NCBI RefSeq assembly: GCF_024385505.1
Contig: NZ_JANFLT010000001.1
Location: 186,001 to 250,000 of the forward strand
Reading direction: 5' to 3'
DNA length: 64,000 bases
Origin: Arthrobacter zhaoxinii
Lineage (GTDB): Bacteria > Actinomycetota > Actinomycetes > Actinomycetales > Micrococcaceae
Shown here: positions 36,996 through 45,289 of the stretch, one piece after another
Layout of the letters: each line of letters starts with the position of its first letter
How positions within the stretch are numbered: position 1 is the first letter of the stretch
Made by a program: the position numbers and the translations under genes
The notes under the pieces: model-generated
Seen by the model: only the letters and a program-made list of their open reading frames with translations
What the model was told of the DNA's origin: nothing
Database searches by the model: none

Positions 36996-37721
36996 TCAGG
37001 CGGTTGCGCGGTCATCCGTGGGGGTTTCCGCCACACGGTAACCGCGGATTTCCTCCCGGGGTTCTTCTGCGCCTTCGGCGCACTTGGAGTCCAGGGTGAT
37101 GACCCCGTAGGTCCAGCCGCGGCGGCGGTACACCACCGACGGCGCACCGGTGGCGGAATCCACAAACAGGTAGAAGTCGTGGCCGACCATCTCCATATTG
37201 TCCACGGCGTCATCAAGGCTCATGGGGGCACCCGGGAAAACCTTGCGCCGGATCAATACGGGGCACTCGCCGGTGTCTTCGTCTGCTGCCGCGTCCTCGG
37301 CGTCGTTCTCGCGTTCCTCTGCGGCCGCAGCGACCTGCGCGTAGAGCGGTTCGGAGGTGCTCACGGGACCAAGATCAGCGGTGGCAACCCGGACGGGTAT
37401 CGGTGCGTGGCGCCCGTGGTGCACCTTGCGCCTGTCACTTGCCCGACGCAGCCGTTCCAGCAGCTTCCCGTATGCGAGGTCGAACGCCGCGAACTTGTCT
37501 CCGGATGTTGCCTCGGCACGGATGATGGGACCACGTCCGGTGACCGTGATTTCCACGGTGAGGGCGCTGTCTGCGTCCCGGACGTTACCCTGCTTCGTGA
37601 CCCTGGCCTCCACCCGCTGGACCTTGTCGCCGAGCGCCTCCACTTTGCCGATCTTCTCTTCGGCGTACTCGCGGAACCGGTCTGATACTGCAACGTTACG
37701 TCCGCTGATCATGAATTCCAT
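36996..37721 (-). CDS. hpf: Long-form ribosome hibernation promoting factor
   Basis: A 241-residue protein with an N-terminal RaiA/S30AE domain (residues 1-105: MEFMISGRNVAVSDRFRE and ITVTGRGPIIRAEA). A charged linker follows, then the C-terminal dimerisation domain from about 170 (VIRRKVFPGAPMSLDDAV and DFYLFVDSATGAPSVVYRRR). The long form pairs 70S ribosomes into inactive 100S dimers in resting or stressed cells. ATG 37721 has GGAGGG five bases upstream; the longer open frame adds only an unrelated 11 residues. Position between secA and comF matches Rv3241c in M. tuberculosis. Confidence 0.95.
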   Translation of the reverse strand: MEFMISGRNVAVSDRFREYAEEKIGKVEALGDKVQRVEARVTKQGNVRDADSALTVEITVTGRGPIIRAEATSGDKFAAFDLAYGKLLERLRRASDRRKVHHGRHAPIPVRVATADLGPVSTSEPLYAQVAAAAEERENDAEDAAADEDTGECPVLIRRKVFPGAPMSLDDAVDNMEMVGHDFYLFVDSATGAPSVVYRRRGWTYGVITLDSKCAEGAEEPREEIRGYRVAETPTDDRATA

Positions 37722-37847
37722 GGTGCCCTCCAATAGATTTCGGTGACACAACAACGGCCGCTGTCAGTTGCTTTCGCGACCGTTGCCGCAGGATAGCCCC
37801 GCTACTTGAAGCTATCCATACTCAACACGTTAGATCACCGCCGAACT

Positions 37848-38813
37848 TTATTCACGTCTCGTGATTCCGTTTCCACCACCCGCGCCGAGCACCCCCGGAA
37901 CGGCAGGAAAAGCGGGGCCAGTGTTACGCGAGGGGGCCGGTGTGGCTGCTATGACCGCCGCGCCCAGGACCTTTGCCCCTGCCGCGCGCAGCGCCCGAAC
38001 GGTCTCGGCGATGGTGGCACCCGTGGTCAGCACGTCGTCCAGCACCAGGCAGTGGACCCCGGCAAGCCCTCCGGGCGGACCGGCGGTCATGGTGCCGCGG
38101 ACGTTGCGCCGCCGCGCACTGCGGCCGAGTCCCTTTTGCGGACCCGGAAACCGCGGTGCGCCGGGGCCGGGTCTGCCCGGCCACCAGGTCCCTTCGTTCC
38201 GCATCCACCGCAGTGCACCCGCCGGGCCGTGCCCTTTTGCCGGGGAGACCAGGGACGCTACCGTGCAGCCGGCGGGCAGCAGCCGGCGGTGGCGGATCCG
38301 CTTCAACAGCAGCATCAGCGGAACGTAGCCGCGTTTTCTACGCGAGGCTCCGGTGCCGGGAACCGGAACCAGGACCAGCGGATGAACTGCCGCCCGCCGC
38401 GCCTCCAGCACCGCAGCCTGCAGGACTCCGGCCAGCACCGGGGCCAGGAATCCGGCCAGGTCGGTGTGCCCCTGGTTCTTGTAGGCCAGCAGGGTCCGGG
38501 CCAGGCCGCCTGAGTACGGTCCCGCCGCCATAACGGGCAGCGGGGTAAAGGAGTCAGTGTCCTCCGGCGCAGGCCGCGGCAGCTGCGGCTCGGCGGCGGG
38601 AAGGGCGCCCGCACCCTCCTGGGCAGGGTATGGATGCAGCGTGCCGCGGCGGATCCGTGCAGCACATGCACTGCACAGCGAACTGTCCGGAGTTCCGCAC
38701 ACCACGCAGGAAACCGGAGCCAGCACGGCGGCCAGCCCGGCCGTAGCTGCGGCGAACCTCTGTCCCGTCCGGGAGTACAGCAGCCGGTCCAGCTGCCCTG
38801 GCGGTGTGTCCAT
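37848..38813 (-). CDS. comF: ComF-family phosphoribosyltransferase-like protein
   Basis: A 321-residue protein. Two CxxC pairs near residues 37-52 (CVVCGTPDSSLCSAC) form the zinc-ribbon-like N-terminus of ComF. The C-terminal phosphoribosyltransferase domain carries the PRPP loop CLVLDDVLTTGATIAE. In naturally competent bacteria ComF is needed for DNA uptake; elsewhere it is a common orphan. No other competence gene lies in the window. It is longer than the usual 220-240 residues because of Pro/Gly-rich insertions around 75-85 and 195-235. The place after lpqB and before hpf matches Rv3242c. Confidence 0.88.
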   Translation of the reverse strand: MDTPPGQLDRLLYSRTGQRFAAATAGLAAVLAPVSCVVCGTPDSSLCSACAARIRRGTLHPYPAQEGAGALPAAEPQLPRPAPEDTDSFTPLPVMAAGPYSGGLARTLLAYKNQGHTDLAGFLAPVLAGVLQAAVLEARRAAVHPLVLVPVPGTGASRRKRGYVPLMLLLKRIRHRRLLPAGCTVASLVSPAKGHGPAGALRWMRNEGTWWPGRPGPGAPRFPGPQKGLGRSARRRNVRGTMTAGPPGGLAGVHCLVLDDVLTTGATIAETVRALRAAGAKVLGAAVIAATPAPSRNTGPAFPAVPGVLGAGGGNGITRRE

Positions 38814-38927
38814 CGGTCCAGCGTGGACCGGCCGGAACCCGGCAGCACACCGGCGCCGCCGGATCCGGGGGCTTGTTGCTGCCGGCCCGCCGTCACTGTT
38901 CCGTTGTGGAGGAAAGGAACTCCTGAG

Positions 38928-40658
38928 TCAGCCCGGGAAGGCCGGGTCCCGTGTTCCTTCGGTCCGGAGTGACCAGCTGCTCCCGACTTTGTTGAAGATG
39001 CCCTCTTCCGTCTGGATAAAGATGTCCTCAATGCCGTTGCCGGCGCTCAGGCCCGCGATTCCCTCCTTCGGGGAAAGCAGTTCAGATTCGCGGCCCGGGC
39101 CAAGGATCACCGGAGCTGCTTCCTCTGCGCCTGCCTGCACCGCAACCACGGTGTCCTCCGAGACCCACTTGGCCCGGTTCACGACCCCGGCTTTCGAAGG
39201 CACCTGGAGTTTCATCGGTACCGTGAGGGAAAGGGGAACCCCTTCGGGTGAACGGACGACGCCGGCAATCATCACTTCACTGCGCCCGTCCTGGTTGGCA
39301 ACAACCAGTGCCCGGGTGCCGTCCCTGGAAATCCGAAGTTCGGTCACCGTCAGCCCCTCCAGCCAAGGTGCCGTGAGGACCGCGGCGGAACCGCGGTCCC
39401 CTCCGAACGGTACGGCGAAGACCAGTGAACCGGTGCCCGAGGGCTGGGAAGTCCAGACCCAGCGGCCCGGATCCACGCTCGGCGGCGTGAACTTTTCGGC
39501 TTCCGCCGCCACACGGACATCCTGCCCGGTTCCGGTGATCAGCAAAGTTTCCTGCCGATTGTCCAGGAACGCGATCACCGATCCATCCGCAAACATGGCG
39601 GGATCCCGGGGACCGTATTCAGCCACTGAAGGAACATCCCCGGTGGGCTCGGGACCGTCGGCGTAGTACGCCAGTTCGCCCTCGTTGACCACAATCTGGG
39701 TGGCACCGGCGGAGGGATCCGCCACGGCGGACTGCAGCTCCCCGCTGCCCTTGCCGAGGTCCACGTCCCGCTGGTTGACCGTCATCTTCACGGACGTCAC
39801 GTTGTTCAGGCCGCGCAGGTTCTGTTCAAGCTGCTTCACCATCTGCTGCCGGTTCAGGTCGCTTGAGTCCCGAAGCGAGTCGGCTGCGAAATCCACCACG
39901 GCTTCCCCGGACGCCACGGGCACAGCATCGCGGGCCAGGGTGGTCCCGGCAGGAAAGGCACTGACAACGGCGCCCTGCAGGTACGGCGCGGGACCGACGA
40001 GGAGCTCCTTGACAATGTTGGCCGCAATGCCGGCGCGCTGGATAAACCATCGGGTATCCGGCACCCAGTACTCGTAATCGCTCGAATAGAAGTAGAGGTT
40101 GTGGCCGATGAAGAGGGCAGGGAAACTTGCCAGGGACACGATGATTCCATCGGGGACCGCGCTGAGCCGCCACTGTCCCTCTACCTCTTCCAGCCGCACG
40201 GGGAACGTTTCGGTGCTGCCGTCCGGAGCGTCGGTGCGGACGCCCCGGGAATCGACGCTTCCGTGCAATTCCAGCTGAATCTGGAACAGATCCGGTTCCG
40301 GCATGGCCACGATGCGCGAGGACCGGTAGATGCTCACCCGTTCCGTAGGCGACCAGGTGTCCGCCAGTTCCGGAGCCAGGAACTGCCGGGCAACGCTGTA
40401 GTCATCCGCCGCTCCCTTGCCCGCCTCTATGAACCCCTGGATGATGTCCTGCGGCGAGGCGTCCTCGGCGGGACCCTCCGGTGAGAACACGGCGTCTTCC
40501 CCGGTGTCCCCGTTGTGCTCGGCCGAGGCTGTGCCGACCGGCCCGACGGTGGGTATCGATGAGCAGCCAGCCAGCACGAGGACGGCACTGAGCCACAGAA
40601 CGAGCCACGTCCCGGGACGCATCAGCCGCGGCTTGGCCCGCATGTTCCTTCTACGCAT
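38928..40658 (-). CDS. lpqB: MtrAB-associated lipoprotein LpqB
   Basis: A 576-residue lipoprotein with a signal peptide and lipobox ending LAGC at residues 29-32. A GerMN-like domain covers about 210-300 (VPDTRWFIQRAGIAANIVKE), and a C-terminal beta-propeller-like half contains repeated blade motifs. LpqB sits on the outer membrane face, binds the sensor part of MtrB and affects MtrA phosphorylation in mycobacteria. ATG 40658 overlaps the end of mtrB by eight bases and has GGGGAGGA upstream; the frame is open 17 codons further but without a signal-peptide context. Order mtrA, mtrB, lpqB is conserved. Confidence 0.94.
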   Translation of the reverse strand: MRRRNMRAKPRLMRPGTWLVLWLSAVLVLAGCSSIPTVGPVGTASAEHNGDTGEDAVFSPEGPAEDASPQDIIQGFIEAGKGAADDYSVARQFLAPELADTWSPTERVSIYRSSRIVAMPEPDLFQIQLELHGSVDSRGVRTDAPDGSTETFPVRLEEVEGQWRLSAVPDGIIVSLASFPALFIGHNLYFYSSDYEYWVPDTRWFIQRAGIAANIVKELLVGPAPYLQGAVVSAFPAGTTLARDAVPVASGEAVVDFAADSLRDSSDLNRQQMVKQLEQNLRGLNNVTSVKMTVNQRDVDLGKGSGELQSAVADPSAGATQIVVNEGELAYYADGPEPTGDVPSVAEYGPRDPAMFADGSVIAFLDNRQETLLITGTGQDVRVAAEAEKFTPPSVDPGRWVWTSQPSGTGSLVFAVPFGGDRGSAAVLTAPWLEGLTVTELRISRDGTRALVVANQDGRSEVMIAGVVRSPEGVPLSLTVPMKLQVPSKAGVVNRAKWVSEDTVVAVQAGAEEAAPVILGPGRESELLSPKEGIAGLSAGNGIEDIFIQTEEGIFNKVGSSWSLRTEGTRDPAFPG

Positions 40659-42387
40659 CAGATTCCTCCCCGGCCGGTGCGGCCGCGGTGAGCGCGCGGG
40701 GTCCGGCAACGATATCGCGGGGCGACAGGGGCACCGGAGACGACTCGAATCGCGTGCCCTGGCGGCGCGGAAGCGTCAGCCGGAAGCACGAGCCGTTTCC
40801 GGGCTCGCCCCAGGCCTCAAGCCAGCCGCTGTGCAGACGCGTGTCTTCGGTGGCGATGGACAGGCCCAGCCCGCTGCCGCCGGTGGTGCGTGCACGTGCC
40901 GGATCCGCCCTCCAGAAGCGGTCGAAGACATGCCCGGCGGCCTCCTCGGTCATCCCGATGCCGTGGTCCCGCACCGCTATGCCTACGGCGTCTTCGGAAG
41001 CTGCTATGGCAATCTCGATGGGTTCTCCTTCGCCGTGTTCCAGCGCGTTGACCAACAGGTTACGCAGGATTCGTTCGATCCGGCGCGGATCGGCGTCGAC
41101 CACGCAGCTCGACTCCTTGGACACCACGACAACCTCGGAACCGCAGTTGTTCGCGAGCGGCTCGGTCGCGTCAATGACGTCACGGACAATATGGAAAACA
41201 TCGGTGGGTTCCAGATCGAGGGCAGCCGCACCGGCGTCGAACCGGGAGATCTCGAGCAGATCGGCCAGCAGCGCCTGGAAGCGTTCCACCTGGTGGTAGA
41301 GCAGTTCCGTGGAGCGCCGGTACATGGGATCGAAGCTTTCGCGCGCGTCGTAGAGAACTTCCGCGGCCATGCGCACCGTGGTGAGCGGGGTACGCAGCTC
41401 ATGGGAGACGTCGGAAACAAAGACCTGCTGCATCCGGGACAGTGTGGCCAGCTGCGTGATCTGGTCCTGCAGCGTGCCGGCCATGTGGTTGAACGACGCC
41501 GCGAGCCGCGCTACTTCGTCCTCGCCCTTGACCTCCATGCGCTCCTGCAGTTCGCCCGCAGCCAGCTTCTCCGAAACGGCTGCTGCGTCGCTGACCGCTC
41601 CCAGCCCCGCCTTGGTGACGATCCACGCGATGGTGCCGCTGATGGCGAGCAGGAGGAAGCCTGCAATCCAGAGAATCCGGTGGATATCGTCGAGGGTTTC
41701 CTGCATCGAATGCAGGTCATAGATGAGGTAGAGGGCATATTCGGAGCTGTCCGGCGGCAGCGTGACCTTGGTGCCGAAGGCAATGCCGGGTTCCCCGTTG
41801 GCGAGTTCAAGCGGCGACCAGAATACGTAATCCGTCTCGGACTCTGAGGCCTCACTTGCCACCACGGCGTCGCTGAGTGCTACGGGAATGCCGTTTGCAG
41901 TGATTTTTCCACTGTTCACCGAGGAGATGTACAGGGGATCCTGCGTCGGCAGCGGGGTGAGCAGATAGGTCCGCTGAGCATCCGCGCCCTGCCCCTCCAG
42001 CAACGGCAGGGTGTCCATGACCAGCCGGTCGGTGCTTTCCCGGTCGCTGGCGGCGGTGTCCCGGAAATTGTCCTTCACTACGGCCAGGCCTGCCGTCGCT
42101 TCGGTCCGGAACTGGGCCAGCCGCTCTTCGTACAGCGAACCGGCAATCTGGTGCGAGAGGAACGCACCGATACCGGCGCCCGCAAGGGCCACGAGCAGGA
42201 GCGTGGAAACAATGGTCTTGAACTGCAGCGACCGGCGCCACTGGCGGGCTATCCGGTGAAAAGTGGCCCGGCGGAAGGCATCGCGCAGGCGCAGCAGAGC
42301 CTGCAGCGACGAGGAGAATTTCGGGTTCCCGGTCATCCCGGCCAGGAACCCCGGCAACTTAGCTCTGGCCGGCTTTATATCCGACAC
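40651..42387 (-). CDS. mtrB: Sensor histidine kinase MtrB
   Basis: A 578-residue membrane kinase. Helix 1 lies at about 58-80 and the extracytoplasmic sensor at 81-237. Helix 2 (238-259) and a HAMP linker follow. The HisKA domain has SDVSHELRTPL with phospho-accepting His329, and the HATPase domain ends with DRFWRADPARARTTGGSGLGL. MtrB phosphorylates MtrA and controls cell-wall turnover and division genes. The GTG at 42387 overlaps mtrA by 29 bases and has no clear ribosome binding site; ATG at 42336 (MTGNPKF) would remove most of the overlap. Either start leaves all domains intact. Confidence 0.95.
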   Translation of the reverse strand: MSDIKPARAKLPGFLAGMTGNPKFSSSLQALLRLRDAFRRATFHRIARQWRRSLQFKTIVSTLLLVALAGAGIGAFLSHQIAGSLYEERLAQFRTEATAGLAVVKDNFRDTAASDRESTDRLVMDTLPLLEGQGADAQRTYLLTPLPTQDPLYISSVNSGKITANGIPVALSDAVVASEASESETDYVFWSPLELANGEPGIAFGTKVTLPPDSSEYALYLIYDLHSMQETLDDIHRILWIAGFLLLAISGTIAWIVTKAGLGAVSDAAAVSEKLAAGELQERMEVKGEDEVARLAASFNHMAGTLQDQITQLATLSRMQQVFVSDVSHELRTPLTTVRMAAEVLYDARESFDPMYRRSTELLYHQVERFQALLADLLEISRFDAGAAALDLEPTDVFHIVRDVIDATEPLANNCGSEVVVVSKESSCVVDADPRRIERILRNLLVNALEHGEGEPIEIAIAASEDAVGIAVRDHGIGMTEEAAGHVFDRFWRADPARARTTGGSGLGLSIATEDTRLHSGWLEAWGEPGNGSCFRLTLPRRQGTRFESSPVPLSPRDIVAGPRALTAAAPAGEESDA

Positions 42388-43036
42388 CGCGCACCGTCAG
42401 TACGATCTCGGGTGCTTCGGGGTCGCGTTCAATCTTGGAGCGGAGCCTCTGCACATGCACATTCACCAGCCGCGTGTCCGCGGCATGGCGGTATCCCCAG
42501 ACCTGCTCCAGCAGCATCTCGCGGGTGAAAACCTGCCAGGGCTTGCGGGCCAGGGCCACCAGCAGGTCAAATTCCAGCGGCGTCAGCGAAATGCTGTCGC
42601 TGCCCCGCGCCACGGAGTGGCCTGCAACGTCGATGGAGACTTCGCCGATCCGCAGGGTTTCCGGCGATTTCTGGTCGCCCGGGCGCAGCCGGGCACGGAC
42701 CCGCGCCACCAGCTCTGCGGGTTTGAAGGGCTTGGGCACGTAGTCGTCCGCACCCGATTCCAGGCCGCGAACGACGTCGGACGTATCGGATTTGGCGGTG
42801 AGCATCACGATGGGGGTGTCGGACTCGCCGCGGATCTGCCGGCACACTTCAATTCCGTCGATGCCGGGAAGCATCAGGTCAAGCAGGACCAGATCCGGCT
42901 TGCTGTTGCGGAACACTTCCAGCGCTGAGGAGCCGTCGGCGCAGAACACCGGGTCAAACCCGTCGTTACGCAGCACGATTCCGATCATCTCGGCGAGTGC
43001 TTCGTCGTCGTCTACGACCAGTATGCGTGCCTTCAT
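42359..43036 (-). CDS. mtrA: Response regulator MtrA
   Basis: A 225-residue OmpR/PhoB-type regulator. The receiver domain has the acidic pocket DDDE at 9-12 and the phospho-accepting Asp53 in LLDLMLPG. The C-terminal winged helix has SLTPLEFDLLVALARKPWQVFTREMLLEQVWGY. It is the essential partner of MtrB and regulates peptidoglycan hydrolases, osmotic response and, in mycobacteria, replication initiation. ATG 43036 has GGGAG just upstream; the open frame extends 30 codons further with no family match. It is divergent from the MoxR/DUF58 operon, so both share a 220-base control region. Confidence 0.97.
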   Translation of the reverse strand: MKARILVVDDDEALAEMIGIVLRNDGFDPVFCADGSSALEVFRNSKPDLVLLDLMLPGIDGIEVCRQIRGESDTPIVMLTAKSDTSDVVRGLESGADDYVPKPFKPAELVARVRARLRPGDQKSPETLRIGEVSIDVAGHSVARGSDSISLTPLEFDLLVALARKPWQVFTREMLLEQVWGYRHAADTRLVNVHVQRLRSKIERDPEAPEIVLTVRGVGYKAGQS

Positions 43037-43163
43037 AACTCCCTGTTTTCGCTGCTTGCTTCCACGCCCGCCGCTGCGCGCGTGCCGCAGCAGTCCTGAC
43101 GGCTGCCGCTCCCCACGGCGTGTCAATGCCGCCTAAGTTAATCCCTATCATCCTAAGGGACAC

Positions 43164-43194
43164 AAACGGCGCCACGGCTCGCCGGGTGCCGTTT
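43164..43194. repeat. Inverted repeat in the mtrA divergent control region
   Basis: AAACGGC and GCCGTTT flank a 17-base spacer just upstream of TATAGT (43209). It could be a regulator-binding site for the plus-strand operon or for mtrA. Confidence 0.35.
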
Positions 43195-43208
43195 GGGCGG
43201 AGCATCAC

Positions 43209-43214
43209 TATAGT
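43209..43214 (+). promoter_or_regulatory. Candidate -10 element of the MoxR/DUF58 operon
   Basis: TATAGT matches five of six consensus -10 bases. The predicted start near 43221 leaves a leader of about 36 bases before the ATG at 43257. No strong -35 is seen, which fits an activator-dependent promoter. Confidence 0.5.
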
Positions 43215-43256
43215 CGAGGTAATAAACGCGAGTGCCTGCGGGGGAAACGGGTCAAA

Positions 43257-44576
43257 ATGGGCGAGGAAGAACACAGCGGCCGGGAACATGCCGGCCGGGA
43301 ACACCGGAACGACGACGCCGGCGAGCCGGCGCCCGGAAACACCGGGCAGCCGTGGAACCACGAGTCCGGCTCCGGCGCGTGGAGCCCTGCAGGCGGGCAG
43401 CCGGTCCCGCCGCCGCCCGGCCCGCAGCAGCCCGGGATACCGCAGCCCGGGACCAACCCGTGGGCGCAGCAGGGCAATCCGTGGGGACAGCAGCCGGCCG
43501 CGCAGGGATCCGCCTGGGGCCAGCGGAACCCCTATTCGGGCGGCACCGTCCCTCCGCCCGGCTATACACCGCCGCCCAAGCCGGGTGTCATCCCACTGCG
43601 TCCCCTGGGACTGGGCGAAATCATGGACGGAGCCTTCCAGGCATGCCGCCGCAATGCGCTTGCCGCCTTCGGCAATGCGTTTGTCGTCCAGGCCGTGATC
43701 ACCCTGCTGATCGTCGTGCTGGGCGTAGGCCTGGTCGCTTCCTTTGAAGGGTGGCTGCAGAGCGGGGCCTCCAGCGGAGAAGTCACCGGTCCCCTGGTGG
43801 GAATGGCGGTGGGTTCGGTTTCCACCCTGGGCGGGCTGTCCCTGGCAGGGGTGTTGATTGTCCAGGGTCTCCTGGTGCTGCCCGTGGCGCGGTCCGCCCT
43901 GAACCTCAACACCCGCTTCGGCCAGGTCTGGCAGCTGGCCCGCGGCAGCCTCGGCCCGCTGGCGGGCCTCGCCCTGCTGATGCTGGCCGGAGCCGCCGCC
44001 GGCGTCACGGTCCTTGTCCTGCTGGGGTACCTGATCCTCGACGCCTTCCAGGCGATGGGGCTTATCGTCGTCATTCCGGCCTTCTTCGCCGTCATTGCCG
44101 CCGCTGCCTGGGTGTCGGTCAAACTCTCCCTGGCACCGGCGGCGCTGGTGCTGGAAGGCATCGGGGTCTTTCCTGCCGTCAGGCGGTCCTGGCAGCTGAC
44201 GAAAGGCAACTGGTGGCGGACGTTCGGCATCCTGGCCCTCACCAGCCTGACCGTGAACGTCCTGTCCCAGATCCTTTCCGTGCCGCTCACCTTCGGCATC
44301 AGCGCCCTCACAGTAGTGGATAACGTCGCCGTGACAGTCCTCAGCGTTGTCCTGCTCTTCGTGGTCAGCCTGCTCGTGGCAGCCCTCACCTGTGCCTTCC
44401 AGAGTGCCGTCACCGCCCTGCTGTACATCGACCTGCGGATCCGCCGCGAAGGTTTCGACCTTGCCCTGATGAAGGACCAGGAGAACCCGCAGATCCTGGA
44501 CCCGGGCTTCCTGCCCGGCAGGAAAGCGGTCCCCGTGGTGCACGGGCCGTACGGTCCGCCCGCGGGCACGCAGTAG
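43257..44576 (+). CDS. GPDPase-membrane-domain (PF10110-type) protein
   Basis: A 439-residue protein. Residues 1-110 are a hydrophilic Pro/Gly/Gln-rich tail with NPWGQQ-like repeats. Then GLGEIMDGAFQACRRNALAAFG introduces a six- to eight-helix membrane domain of the kind linked to glycerophosphodiester phosphodiesterases, but no phosphodiesterase domain is present. Rv3689 of M. tuberculosis has the same layout and position. It is the first gene of an operon continuing with DUF4129, DUF4350, MoxR and DUF58 genes, the next start being two bases after its stop. A membrane scaffold role is plausible; activity is unknown. Confidence 0.83.
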   Translation: MGEEEHSGREHAGREHRNDDAGEPAPGNTGQPWNHESGSGAWSPAGGQPVPPPPGPQQPGIPQPGTNPWAQQGNPWGQQPAAQGSAWGQRNPYSGGTVPPPGYTPPPKPGVIPLRPLGLGEIMDGAFQACRRNALAAFGNAFVVQAVITLLIVVLGVGLVASFEGWLQSGASSGEVTGPLVGMAVGSVSTLGGLSLAGVLIVQGLLVLPVARSALNLNTRFGQVWQLARGSLGPLAGLALLMLAGAAAGVTVLVLLGYLILDAFQAMGLIVVIPAFFAVIAAAAWVSVKLSLAPAALVLEGIGVFPAVRRSWQLTKGNWWRTFGILALTSLTVNVLSQILSVPLTFGISALTVVDNVAVTVLSVVLLFVVSLLVAALTCAFQSAVTALLYIDLRIRREGFDLALMKDQENPQILDPGFLPGRKAVPVVHGPYGPPAGTQ

Positions 44577-44578
44577 AG

Positions 44579-45289
44579 ATGCTGTCCTCTGCGCGTTTGC
44601 CGGCGGGTCCGGCAGCGGATCGGTTCCCCGGCACGCTGGACCCCGATGCCCCGATCGAACCGGATACGGACCAGGCACGGGAATGGGCCCGGGACGAGCT
44701 GGCGAAGCGGGTCTACGAAGACGCCAAACCGGGCCTGCTTGACCGTCTTTGGGAGCACGTGAGCGCTTGGCTGAACGATATGCTCCAGGATGCGGACGGC
44801 CTGGGCGTCGGGCCGGGTGTCCTGGTACTGGTGCTGGCCGCCGTCGTCCTGGTGGCTGTCGCTGTCCTGATCATCCGTCCGCGGCTGAACGCCTCTGTCC
44901 GGAAGCGGACCGAGGTCTTTGCCGACGACGTGGTGGAGCGGGCCTCGGACCACCGTGCCCGCGCGGAACAGGCTGCGGCCGGGCGCCGCTGGAACGACGC
45001 CGTGGCCGAGCATTTCCGGGCCATGGTCCGTTCGGCGGAGGAACGCGTCATCTTCGATGCCCGGCCCGCCCGGACTGCAGCCGAAGCGGGCGCCCGTCTG
45101 GCAACCGCCTTCCCGGAATACCGTTCGGAGATCATGGGGCTGCGGCAGCTCTTTGACGAGGTCCTCTACGGCAAGGGGAGCGCGGACGAAGCCGACTGCC
45201 TCCGTGCACAGGCCCTGGACACTGCTCTGGAAACCGCCCGTCCCTCGTCCTCCGAAACGGACGAACCCGTGCTGGCGGTGCCGAAATGA
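44579..45289 (+). CDS. DUF4129-domain membrane protein
   Basis: A 236-residue protein with a short extracytoplasmic N-terminal part (DTDQAREWARDELAKRVY), one strong helix at about 80-100, and a cytoplasmic DUF4129 domain (about 125-215) containing RWNDAVAEHFRAMVRSAEER and FDEVLYGKG. DUF4129 is often fused to transglutaminase-like proteins and travels with MoxR-DUF58 systems. Its stop overlaps the start of the DUF4350 gene by four bases. Equivalent to Rv3690 by position. The family has no established biochemical role; membership in a MoxR-chaperoned envelope complex is inferred. Confidence 0.85.
   Translation: MLSSARLPAGPAADRFPGTLDPDAPIEPDTDQAREWARDELAKRVYEDAKPGLLDRLWEHVSAWLNDMLQDADGLGVGPGVLVLVLAAVVLVAVAVLIIRPRLNASVRKRTEVFADDVVERASDHRARAEQAAAGRRWNDAVAEHFRAMVRSAEERVIFDARPARTAAEAGARLATAFPEYRSEIMGLRQLFDEVLYGKGSADEADCLRAQALDTALETARPSSSETDEPVLAVPK

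Noticed and set aside
40651-40658. Overlap of mtrB and lpqB as a possible frameshift or fusion
   Set aside because: Both proteins are complete in length; a short start-stop overlap is normal in this operon.
42966-44678. 570-codon minus-strand frame over mtrA upstream DNA and the GPDPase-membrane gene
   Set aside because: His/Gln/Gly-rich shadow translation opposite a clear membrane protein.
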